Below are positions 1 to 5,559 of a DNA stretch of 12,261 nt, piece by piece. Source of the DNA: Gemmatimonadota bacterium (GTDB taxonomy: Bacteria > Gemmatimonadota > Gemmatimonadetes > Gemmatimonadales > GWC2-71-9); the NCBI GenBank assembly GCA_024640185.1, contig JAHEFN010000042.1, positions 1 to 12,261 on the forward strand, read 5' to 3'. Under the pieces are notes generated by a model. That model made no database searches and was not told where the DNA came from. It was given only the letters and a program-made list of their open reading frames with translations. The translations under genes and the position numbers were made by a program. The first letter of the stretch is position 1. Each line of letters starts with the position of its first letter.

Positions 1-192
1 CTCGACCAGTTCCCGAGTCACCTCATCGGCGGCCCGTTCCAACCCGCTGATGGTCTGCACCAATTGCCACCGCTGGGGATCGCGCCGGGAGAACAGCTCG
101 GCGAGGTGCCGGGCACCGTCGACGGCATGTTGGGCCAGGGCATTGAACAGTTCGAAGAACCGTTCATCGCGAGGGAGCAGCCGGATCGCCAT
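1..192 (-). CDS. DUF47 / PhoU-like phosphate-transport accessory protein, N-terminal part only
   Basis: This is an open frame of 64 codons that runs off the left edge; only the N terminus is visible. It begins MAIRLLPRDERFFELFNALA and continues with a helix-rich stretch containing HLAELFSR, TISGLERAADEVTREL. An 'xLLPRdxxFFxLFxxxA' start followed by a helix with 'LExxADxxTxxL' is typical of the DUF47 family, which is PhoU-like and usually encoded beside a PiT-type inorganic phosphate transporter. In that family the protein is thought to act at the cytoplasmic face as a regulator or partner of the transporter. The ATG at 190-192 is preceded by GAGG about 7 nt away, and that GAGG overlaps the TGA of the upstream 96-residue gene, suggesting translational coupling. 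It is the fourth gene of the left-hand minus-strand operon. A PiT transporter would be expected just outside the window, but this cannot be seen. Confidence 0.8.
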   Translation of the reverse strand, partial: MAIRLLPRDERFFELFNALAQHAVDGARHLAELFSRRDPQRWQLVQTISGLERAADEVTRELVE

Positions 193-201
193 GGTCGATC
201 C

Positions 202-492
202 TCAATACGCGCCGCGCAGCGCGTGGTCGGGGTCGGCGAGCACATGCACCTCGCCAAGGAACCGCTTGGCCAGCTTGTCCAGTTCGCTCTCACCGGGCTG
301 GTCGGTGCCCACCGTGACCAGGGTGTAGTGGCCACCCTCGGGGACCGCCGAGACGGTGAGCGAACCGAGGGCCCCGCTCCAGGCCCGACGGCGCCCCTCC
401 TCGGTGACCGGGGCCAGCCGCGAGCCGAAGAAGCCCGCGGCATGGTCCAGGACGGCATCTGGTGAGACACTGGTACGATGGAAATAGCGCAC
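202..492 (-). CDS. Conserved-looking 96-residue protein of unknown function
   Basis: I do not recognise this family. It has a GTG start (490-492) with a GAGG ribosome site about 6 nt upstream that overlaps the end of the inositol-phosphate synthase gene, and a TGA stop at 202-204. The gaps are 7 nt upstream and 9 nt downstream, so it sits firmly inside the operon. The protein is soluble, with no signal peptide or membrane segment. It begins with a strand and helix (RYFHRTSVSPDAVLDHAAGFFG), then a central beta-like part (GALGSLTVSAVPEGGHYTLVTVGTDQ is the region, residues about 42-65), and then an amphipathic helix (ESELDKLAKRFLGEV). This order of strands plus a C-terminal helix could fit a small alpha+beta fold, but I assign no function. 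Its position between an inositol-phosphate synthase and a DUF47 protein suggests a role in lipid or phosphate metabolism (inference). Confidence 0.8.
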   Translation of the reverse strand: MRYFHRTSVSPDAVLDHAAGFFGSRLAPVTEEGRRRAWSGALGSLTVSAVPEGGHYTLVTVGTDQPGESELDKLAKRFLGEVHVLADPDHALRGAY

Positions 493-499
493 GAGGCCC

Positions 500-1828
500 T
501 CAGCTCTCCGTGTAGTACTCCTGCCCGAGGTGGGTGATCAACTCCTCGCCCATCATCCACCGGAGGGTGTTCTTCAACTTGGTCTGCTGGATGAACAGGT
601 CGTGCTCGGGATAGAGTCCCGGCGCGGTCTGGGGGCTCTTGAAGTAGAAGGAGAGCCACTCCTGGACTCCGCTCATCCCGGCCCGCTGGGCCAGGTCGAA
701 GAACAGGGCGAGATCGAGCACCAGCGGTGCGGCAAGGATCGAGTCACGGCAGAGGAAGTCGACCTTGATCTGCATCGGATAGCCACACCAGCCAACGATG
801 TCGATGTTGTCCCATCCCTCCTTGTTGTCCCCACGGGGCGGGTAGTAGTTGATCCGCACCTTGTGGTACATCTTGCCGTAGAGGTCGGGATAGACCTTGG
901 GCTGGAGGATGTGCTCGAGCACCCCGAGCTTCGACTCCTCCTTGGTCTTGAACGACTCGGGATCGTCGAGGACCTCACCGTCCCGGTTGCCGAGGATGTT
1001 GGTCGAATACCAGCCGGCCACACCCAGCATCCGGGCCTTGAACATCGGGGCCAGGACGGTCTTGAGCATCGTCTGGCCGGTCTTGAAGTCCTTGCCACCG
1101 ATGGCCACGCCCTCGCGCTTGGCCAGGTCGACCATCGCCGGGAAGTCGCAGGTCAGGTTCGGGGCGCCGTTGGCGAACGGCACACCCTCCATCAGCGCCG
1201 CCCAGGCATAGAGCTGCGACGGAGCGACCGACGGATCATCGGCCTCCATCGCGGCTTCGAATGCCTCGATCGACTGGTGGGCGGCGGTCTGGGTGATGAA
1301 GACCTCCGTCGAGGCACACCAGACCATCACGCACCGCGCCGCTCCGGAGGACTTCTTGAAGTCGCGGATATCCTGGCGCAGCTGTTCGGCGAGGTCGCGC
1401 TTGTTCTTGCCGGTCTTGACGTTGGTGCCCTCGAGCCGCTTGACGTAGTACTGGTCAAAGACGGCCGGCATCGGCTTGATGCTCTCGAGGAAGTCCCTGA
1501 TCGGGATCACGTGCTCGTGCTTGTCGAAGACGCCGCAGTGCAGGCAGGACTGATAGCCATCATCCGGCACCGGATCCCAGGCACCGAAGACCAGGTCCTC
1601 CAGCGGGGTGATGGGCACGAAGTCCTTGATGAGCGGTGCCCGCTCGTCGGTCCGCTTGCCGAGTCGGATGGTCATCAACTGGGAGAGCGATCCGGTGGGC
1701 TGGGTCATCCCGCGTCGGGCGAGTTCGACGCCCGCGATGAAGGTCGAGGCCACCGCGCCGAGTCCGACACAGAGCACTCCCAGCTTGCCATCCGCCGGCT
1801 GAACCGGGCGGGCCGTCAATTCCGTCAC
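500..1828 (-). CDS. ino1: myo-Inositol-3-phosphate synthase
   Basis: The predicted product is a cytoplasmic NAD-dependent enzyme converting D-glucose 6-phosphate to 1D-myo-inositol 3-phosphate. It has 442 residues, close to the roughly 430-residue Bacteroides-type enzymes and longer than the roughly 370-residue actinobacterial Ino1. An N-terminal Rossmann motif GLGAVASTF is at residues 22-30. The family catalytic segment GGKDFKTGQT ends near residue 253, with the conserved lysine at 249, followed by NILGNRDGEVLDDPESFKTK, typical of the dehydrogenase/dimerisation domain. The open frame extends further upstream, but the extension overlaps the previous gene and has unrelated composition. I chose the GTG at 1826-1828, 8 nt after AAAGGA (complement of 1837-1842). 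An ATG nearer the ribosome site is followed at once by a stop (ATGACGTGA). The CDP-alcohol phosphatidyltransferase lies 23 nt upstream and probably consumes the product. Confidence 0.95.
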   Translation of the reverse strand: MTELTARPVQPADGKLGVLCVGLGAVASTFIAGVELARRGMTQPTGSLSQLMTIRLGKRTDERAPLIKDFVPITPLEDLVFGAWDPVPDDGYQSCLHCGVFDKHEHVIPIRDFLESIKPMPAVFDQYYVKRLEGTNVKTGKNKRDLAEQLRQDIRDFKKSSGAARCVMVWCASTEVFITQTAAHQSIEAFEAAMEADDPSVAPSQLYAWAALMEGVPFANGAPNLTCDFPAMVDLAKREGVAIGGKDFKTGQTMLKTVLAPMFKARMLGVAGWYSTNILGNRDGEVLDDPESFKTKEESKLGVLEHILQPKVYPDLYGKMYHKVRINYYPPRGDNKEGWDNIDIVGWCGYPMQIKVDFLCRDSILAAPLVLDLALFFDLAQRAGMSGVQEWLSFYFKSPQTAPGLYPEHDLFIQQTKLKNTLRWMMGEELITHLGQEYYTES

Positions 1829-1851
1829 GTCATGCGTCCTTTGTAAGGTGT

Positions 1852-2481
1852 TCAGGCGCCGGTCGCACGGGTCATCCGCTTCACGTGGACGAATCGCTGG
1901 CCGACGGTGATGATCGACAACAGGGTGAGCACGGCCACGATGGCGGTGAGCACCAGTCCTTCCGGTCCCGCTCCGACGAACGCCGCCGGCAACCCGAGCA
2001 GGAGGATGCGCTCGGCCCGCTGTGCCACGCCGACCTTGCACTCCATCCCGAGCCCCTCCGCCCTCGCCCGCATGTACGACACGACCAGTGCCGCGAGGAT
2101 CCCGACCATGCAGGCGATCACGGCCTCCTCACGCCAGCGAATGTTCGGCGCGTGTTGGAGGTACGCGGCGATGCCGATGAAGCAGGCCCCGTCGCCAATG
2201 CGATCCAGGGTCGAGTCGTAGAACGCCCCGAACGGGGTCGTCTTGGCTCCCAGTCGGGCCACCTGCCCGTCGAGGGTGTCCAACAACCCCGACATCAGCA
2301 CCAGCCAGCCTGCGAGGGTGATCGAGCCGAGACCGAACGCCACCGCCGAGGCCATGATGACCACGGCGCCGACGGTGGTGATGGTGTTGGGGGTCACCCC
2401 GGCCCGAACCAGTGCACCCACCAACGGCGCCGTGGCACGGAGATACCCCTGTTCGATCACTCCTGGAACAAGCTTGGCCAC
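1852..2481 (-). CDS. CDP-alcohol phosphatidyltransferase, probable phosphatidylinositol phosphate synthase
   Basis: This is an integral membrane enzyme of 209 residues that transfers a phosphatidyl group from CDP-diacylglycerol to an alcohol. The full family signature D-x2-D-G-x2-A-R-x8-G-x3-D-x3-D is intact: D68, D71, G72, A75, R76, G85, D89 and D93, which bind metal and act in catalysis. A PNTIT segment (31-35) precedes the first hydrophobic helices, and further hydrophobic segments lie around 36-67, 96-108, 118-132 and 160-195. SYMRARAE followed by an AQRAER segment resembles bacterial phosphatidylinositol phosphate synthases (PgsA1-like), which use inositol 3-phosphate directly. The adjacent inositol-3-phosphate synthase supports that acceptor. 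Phosphatidylglycerophosphate synthase is the main alternative from the domain alone. The start is GTG (2479-2481) with GGAG about 10 nt upstream. It is the first gene of the minus-strand operon. Confidence 0.9.
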   Translation of the reverse strand: MAKLVPGVIEQGYLRATAPLVGALVRAGVTPNTITTVGAVVIMASAVAFGLGSITLAGWLVLMSGLLDTLDGQVARLGAKTTPFGAFYDSTLDRIGDGACFIGIAAYLQHAPNIRWREEAVIACMVGILAALVVSYMRARAEGLGMECKVGVAQRAERILLLGLPAAFVGAGPEGLVLTAIVAVLTLLSIITVGQRFVHVKRMTRATGA

Positions 2482-2542
2482 GCGCCCCCATCTCCGGTGG
2501 TCCGTCTTGGTCCGCTACCCGGTGGGCAGCGGCGGAAGGCCG

Positions 2543-2573
2543 AAAAGCTAACGGCCAGAAAGGGTTGGAGCAA
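2543..2573 (-). promoter_or_regulatory. Candidate promoter of the inositol lipid operon (Bacteroidota-style TTG-N20-TAnnTTT)
   Basis: On the minus strand the spacer upstream of the phosphatidyltransferase gene contains TTG (complement of 2571-2573), exactly 20 nt, then TAGCTTTT (complement of 2543-2550). This resembles the Bacteroidota housekeeping promoter (TTTG, about 19-21 nt, TAnnTTTG). A start a few bases downstream would leave a leader of about 55 nt before the GTG at 2481. That this organism uses such promoters is inference, and short degenerate motifs arise by chance. Confidence 0.25.
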
Positions 2574-2685
2574 CGTGAAACAGGGAGGAGCCGTGCGGCC
2601 GGCAGGTCGCTGGTCCACCCACCCGTGGCTTGGGCAGTGGGGGCCGGCTGGCGGATCGGGGACGCGCACCGCGACCGGCGACGGC

Positions 2686-2955
2686 CTAACCCCGTCGATC
2701 CCCGGTCCGGCGGGCGAATCGCATCCTCGTGGCCCCGACAACCGCGATGGCCAGCGCGACCAGGGAAAGCACCGAGCCGGCGCGCGACTCCATGGGGAAC
2801 GACACGTGGACGACCCCGAAGACGAACAGCCCCGCACCGAAGACTTCCATCCCGCCGACTCTGGGCTGACCGGGATACCGCTTCCGGGAGAGGAGCATGA
2901 CCGCAATGGCGATGATGCCGATCCCTACCGCGATTCGCATCCACTGTTCAGACAT
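2686..2955 (-). CDS. Small three-helix membrane protein, unknown function
   Basis: This is an 89-residue protein. Three hydrophobic segments are visible: residues 8-22 (IAVGIGIIAIAVMLL), 37-53 (EVFGAGLFVFGVVHVSF) and 59-77 (AGSVLSLVALAIAVVGATR). Between helix 1 and helix 2 lies a basic, glycine- and proline-containing loop (SRKRYPGQPRVGG), and the C terminus is strongly basic (RMRFARRTGDRRG), so both probably face the cytoplasm. The open frame extends 32 codons further upstream, but that part is not hydrophobic and covers a spacer. The ATG at 2953-2955 gives a clean membrane protein with GGGGG about 6 nt upstream. The stop is TAG at 2686-2688. It follows the VOC gene by 111 nt and precedes the inositol lipid operon by about 200 nt, so it may be its own unit. 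I do not recognise the family. Confidence 0.75.
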   Translation of the reverse strand: MSEQWMRIAVGIGIIAIAVMLLSRKRYPGQPRVGGMEVFGAGLFVFGVVHVSFPMESRAGSVLSLVALAIAVVGATRMRFARRTGDRRG

Positions 2956-3066
2956 GTCCTGCCCCCGGGTGTGTGGCATGAACCTGCGATGGCTCCCGGC
3001 AATCTGGGGCCTGCCGCCCAGCGATGGCAACATCAGCGTTCGGGACGCCACCCACCGGGTCAGACA

Positions 3067-3462
3067 TCATCCGGCCGGGCGGGGCCAGATCTCCTCCTCC
3101 GGCCGACTGAACTCGAGCAATTCGACCGGTGCCCCGTTCTCGACGATGAAGGCCACCCGGACCCCGTCGGCCGGCGAACTCGGTGCCATCAGGAGTTCCT
3201 GCCCCGCCAGGGCCGCGTCGAGGTCTTCCACCACGAACGCGACGTGGGGGACCGTGCGGATCAACTCCGGGAGGGGGCAATCGGCGTCGAAGGCCATCCA
3301 CTCGATGCCGTAACGGCTCGCGAAATACCCCGAGGCGGTCAGCTTCCACTCCGGACGGTAGTCCTCCGCCGGCAGCGCCCTGGTCGTCGGAATCCCGATG
3401 TGGTGGTAACGCATCGGCGCCGCGGCGGGATGGGAGCGCTCCGGGGCACGACGTGGCTTCAT
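3067..3462 (-). CDS. VOC-family (glyoxalase/bleomycin-resistance fold) protein
   Basis: This 131-residue protein has two beta-alpha-beta-beta-beta halves. The first begins MRYHHIGIPT at residue 17 and the second contains TVPHVAFVVEDLDAALAG, ending in APVELLEFSRP. Histidines at the start of each half and a glutamate near the end (VELLEF) are at positions where VOC enzymes usually bind a metal, so a metal-dependent lyase, isomerase or dioxygenase activity is possible. The substrate cannot be told. Two starts are possible. The ATG at 3460-3462 has GAGGA about 9 nt upstream but adds a 16-residue basic, alanine- and proline-rich leader. The ATG at 3412-3414 starts exactly at the domain but has no ribosome site. 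I prefer the first on the ribosome-site evidence. The gene is divergent from the 295-residue membrane protein gene across a G-rich spacer. Confidence 0.85.
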   Translation of the reverse strand: MKPRRAPERSHPAAAPMRYHHIGIPTTRALPAEDYRPEWKLTASGYFASRYGIEWMAFDADCPLPELIRTVPHVAFVVEDLDAALAGQELLMAPSSPADGVRVAFIVENGAPVELLEFSRPEEEIWPRPAG

Positions 3463-3476
3463 GGGGACACGTCCTC

Positions 3477-3520
3477 GGGAAGGGGGTGGGGATGGGCGGG
3501 ATCGGGGTCGGTCGGTGGGG
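3477..3520 (+). repeat. G-tract cluster with G-quadruplex potential
   Basis: Seven runs of at least three G lie in 44 bases on the plus strand: 3477-3479, 3482-3486, 3488-3491, 3494-3496, 3498-3500, 3504-3507 and 3517-3520. The loops are 2, 1, 2, 1, 3 and 9 nt, so the first six runs meet the usual G3+N1-7 rule more than once. It sits in the divergent spacer, 15 nt upstream of the VOC start codon and 101 nt upstream of the plus-strand gene. Folding in vivo is not shown by sequence alone. Confidence 0.6.
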
Positions 3521-3620
3521 AACGAATCCAAGCATCGCCCCCGTCGGTGCAATCTGCCACCGTGGGCTGGTCGGCCCCTCGCTACCTTGGGAGTCCACCC
3601 ATGTCCGGAGACCGGCCACC

Positions 3621-4508
3621 ATGGCGGAAGATGATGGTGACATTCTGAGTGAGGCGGAGGCCGCCCGGCTCTGGGAGCGGGCCGCCGAAGCCGCCAAGGC
3701 GGCAGAGATCGCCAAGGCCACCGCCGCCGCGGCGAAAGGCACCCTCCCTGTCGTTCGAGGCGACGGGGACGCCCCGGAGGGCTACGCCCTCTCCCATGTC
3801 CGCGAGGCTGCCCTCGAAGCCGGCATTGCCCCAGAATTTGTCGAGGCCGCGCTGGCTGACCTGCGGACCGAGCGCGCCCTGCCAGCGACCGCTTCCGGTG
3901 GCGCCTTCGCCAGGCGATTCCTCGATGACCCGCCCGACACCCTGACCGCGCGACGGGTGATCGCGGCTGCACCAAGCGAGGTCCTCGCGGCGATGGAGGC
4001 CCTCTTCGTCTCGGAGCCATACCACTTGGTGCTGGTGGACCAACGTGGCGACCCCCTCGCCGGTGGGGTGATGCTCTTCGACATCCACAGCACCGCCTCC
4101 CCGTTCAACCCCGGCTTCGGCTACCAGATGCGGGACAGCGGTGTTCGGCAGCTCGCCATCATGTTGAGGCCGCTCGACGCCGAGGTACCCTCGTGCGAGG
4201 TCACCATCCACGGTCGCCTCACGTCACACCGGATCTCGGCGGGCCTCGGGGTGCTGCTGAGTTCCATTGTGGGTGCTGTCGGCGGCGCAGCAGGCGCCGG
4301 CGTGGGACTCGCGGTCATCAGCCTCGGGGTAGCGACCGCGGTTGGGCCCGTGCTCGCGGTGGGTGGCTTCGCGCTCGCCGGTGCCGGAGGGGTCAAGGGG
4401 TTTCGGGCGCTGCACCGCCGCTCCATGCGCCTCGGGCGTCAGGCGCTGGAGGGACTCCTCGGTGCGCTTGCCGGACGAGCTGGTGGTGGTTGGCTCGGGA
4501 GTCGGTGA
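3621..4508 (+). CDS. Protein with C-terminal hydrophobic hairpin, unknown function
   Basis: This is a 295-residue protein of unrecognised family. Residues 8-39 form an alanine- and glutamate-rich helix (SEAEAARLWERAAEAAKAAE), possibly coiled coil. Residues 54-84 hold a helix-turn-helix-like segment (GYALSHVREAALEAGIAPEF). Residues 96-200 form a soluble alpha/beta part (LTARRVIAAAPSEVLAAMEA, then strands around VMLFDIH and CEVTIHGRL) that faintly recalls an SRPBCC/START-type domain. Residues 207-236 and 238-258 are glycine- and alanine-rich hydrophobic segments that look like a transmembrane hairpin, followed by a basic helix. The open frame extends upstream to about 3183, but that part is antisense to the VOC gene. 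The ATG at 3621 has GGAG 10 nt upstream. A TACCTTGG at 3583-3590 could be a promoter core, but no matching upstream element is seen. It ends convergently with the ABM gene, 95 nt away. Confidence 0.8.
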   Translation: MAEDDGDILSEAEAARLWERAAEAAKAAEIAKATAAAAKGTLPVVRGDGDAPEGYALSHVREAALEAGIAPEFVEAALADLRTERALPATASGGAFARRFLDDPPDTLTARRVIAAAPSEVLAAMEALFVSEPYHLVLVDQRGDPLAGGVMLFDIHSTASPFNPGFGYQMRDSGVRQLAIMLRPLDAEVPSCEVTIHGRLTSHRISAGLGVLLSSIVGAVGGAAGAGVGLAVISLGVATAVGPVLAVGGFALAGAGGVKGFRALHRRSMRLGRQALEGLLGALAGRAGGGWLGSR

Positions 4509-4603
4509 GCAACCCTCCGGCGCGCCGCTCCCCGCACGGAGCAAGGGGTGCCGGGCTGCGGCCAACGCTCCTACCGCCTGCGGCTGGGGAGCGCGACCTT
4601 CAT

Positions 4604-4960
4604 CTATCGATGGAACCCACCGAACGTCCCGAGGTACGCCGCCCCGAAGCCATCGAGGGCACCGCGGACGTCGGCACTCGGATTGCCGTAGACATAGAGC
4701 GCCGTCGGTTCGAGACAGCCGAGGAACCGCTCAGCGAACGTCGACCCGAAGGTCCCGATGTGCGCGAGCGCCGCGGCCGAGTCGACGTAGCGCTCATGGA
4801 GGTGGCAGGTCGATTCATCGGCCGAGAGAAACCACTCGTAGCCGATCGTGCCGGGCTCCTGCTGCGTCGAGGTCACCATTTCGGCCATGAGCGCCCGCAG
4901 CGCGTCCAGCTGACCATCACGGACCGTGAGTTGCAGATTCCACGAGACCATCTCTGACAT
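4604..4960 (-). CDS. Antibiotic biosynthesis monooxygenase (ABM) domain protein, YgiN-like
   Basis: This 118-residue single-domain protein has a ferredoxin-like dimeric alpha+beta barrel. The first strand is VSWNLQLTVRDGQ, followed by a helix (LDALRALMAEMV), then the family hallmark QEPGTIGYEWFL and HLHERYVDSAAALAHIGTFG. This matches cytoplasmic ABM/putative quinol monooxygenases, which act on quinones, small aromatics or heme-like substrates without a bound cofactor in many cases. The actual substrate is unknown. The tail after about residue 90 (YVYGNPSADVRGAL onward) is longer than in minimal members and ends in aromatic and glycine residues. The start is ATG 4958-4960 with an excellent AAGGAG site 9 nt upstream. 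It lies 83 nt downstream of a VOC gene on the same strand, so the two may be cotranscribed. The converging gene on its 3' side leaves no clear intrinsic terminator in 4509-4603. Confidence 0.88.
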   Translation of the reverse strand: MSEMVSWNLQLTVRDGQLDALRALMAEMVTSTQQEPGTIGYEWFLSADESTCHLHERYVDSAAALAHIGTFGSTFAERFLGCLEPTALYVYGNPSADVRGALDGFGAAYLGTFGGFHR

Positions 4961-5043
4961 GGCAACGCTCTCCTTCAGGGGTGGGGGGAACTCGGGAGTG
5001 AAAGAACGTCAGACAGACGACTTGCGCCAGTCTCCTTGCACCG

Positions 5044-5430
5044 TCACGGCCGTCGCGGTTCGCCTTCGGTTGCCCCCTGGGCGACCGAGATCACCAGGCC
5101 ATCGGGATCGAGATACTGGGCGATGCGGACGCCGTGCACCGGCGTCGGTTCCTGGATCACGGTCACCCCATGATCACGCATCCGCCGATGGAAGATATCG
5201 ACATCGGGGACCGAGAACCCGGTCCGGCAGCGACCCGCCGGCATGCGGTGGGGGTCGTCCCGCCGCGCGATGGGGTCCTCGCTGGCGTGCAGGGCCAGGG
5301 TGGCGCCCTCGGTCGCGAATTCGGACCACCCGGGAGTCTCGAACCTGAGTGGCACCCCGATCACGTCGCGGTAGAACGCGACACTGCGCGCCATGTCACT
5401 CACGAACACGATGGCATAGTCAATCTGCAT
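5044..5430 (-). CDS. VOC-family protein lacking usual metal ligands
   Basis: This 128-residue protein has the glyoxalase/bleomycin-resistance/dioxygenase fold. The N-terminal half shows AIVFVSDMARSVAFYRDVIG (residues 6-25), the classic VOC strand-helix, and the second half shows TGFSVPDVDIFHRRMRDHGV and ends QYLDPDGLVISVAQ. In most members a histidine stands near the first strand and a glutamate follows DPDG-x-x; here these positions are alanine (A6) and serine. The protein therefore may be a metal-independent binding protein, such as a sequestering resistance protein, rather than a metalloenzyme (inference). The start is ATG 5428-5430 with GAGG about 8 nt upstream. An upstream in-frame extension (to 5493) is non-homologous and is rejected. 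It is spaced 83 nt from the ABM gene downstream and 129 nt from the namZ stop upstream; the 129-nt spacer should hold its promoter. Confidence 0.9.
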   Translation of the reverse strand: MQIDYAIVFVSDMARSVAFYRDVIGVPLRFETPGWSEFATEGATLALHASEDPIARRDDPHRMPAGRCRTGFSVPDVDIFHRRMRDHGVTVIQEPTPVHGVRIAQYLDPDGLVISVAQGATEGEPRRP

Positions 5431-5559
5431 GGCGCACCTCACGCTGTGGTCTGGTCGAACATCCACCCCATGATGGGCGGCGCGCGGCGTCACCCCTCTG
5501 CGATTGCCTCTCCACGCAGCCGTCGGGGCAGTCCCTCCGCAGCACCTCCCGTCCCTCGG

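Noticed and set aside
530..1846. A 438-codon open frame on the plus strand opposite ino1
   Set aside because: It is fully antisense to a well-identified enzyme. Its Val/Leu/Asp/His-rich composition is what high-GC codon bias produces on the opposite strand.
1829..2041. N-terminal extension of the ino1 frame
   Set aside because: It overlaps the end of the phosphatidyltransferase gene, is Arg/Gly-rich, and a ribosome site sits correctly before the GTG at 1828.
2129..2944. A 271-codon minus-strand open frame overlapping the phosphatidyltransferase
   Set aside because: It is a frame-shifted shadow of that gene, with Arg-, Gly- and His-rich composition and no domain. The real frame has the intact CDP-alcohol transferase motif.
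2970..3066. Short CTGGG/CCCAG stem and a repeated GCCATCGC in the spacer after the VOC gene
   Set aside because: A five-base-pair stem without a T-run and an 8-base repeat are both expected by chance in such GC-rich DNA.
1885..3648. A 587-codon plus-strand open frame
   Set aside because: It crosses two real minus-strand genes, spacers and a divergent promoter region. Its Pro/Arg/Gly/His-rich product has no recognisable domain.
4509..4603. Possible terminator hairpin between converging genes (GCTCCCC ... GGGGAGC)
   Set aside because: The arms are about 50 bases apart and no T-run follows on either strand, so it is not a convincing intrinsic terminator.
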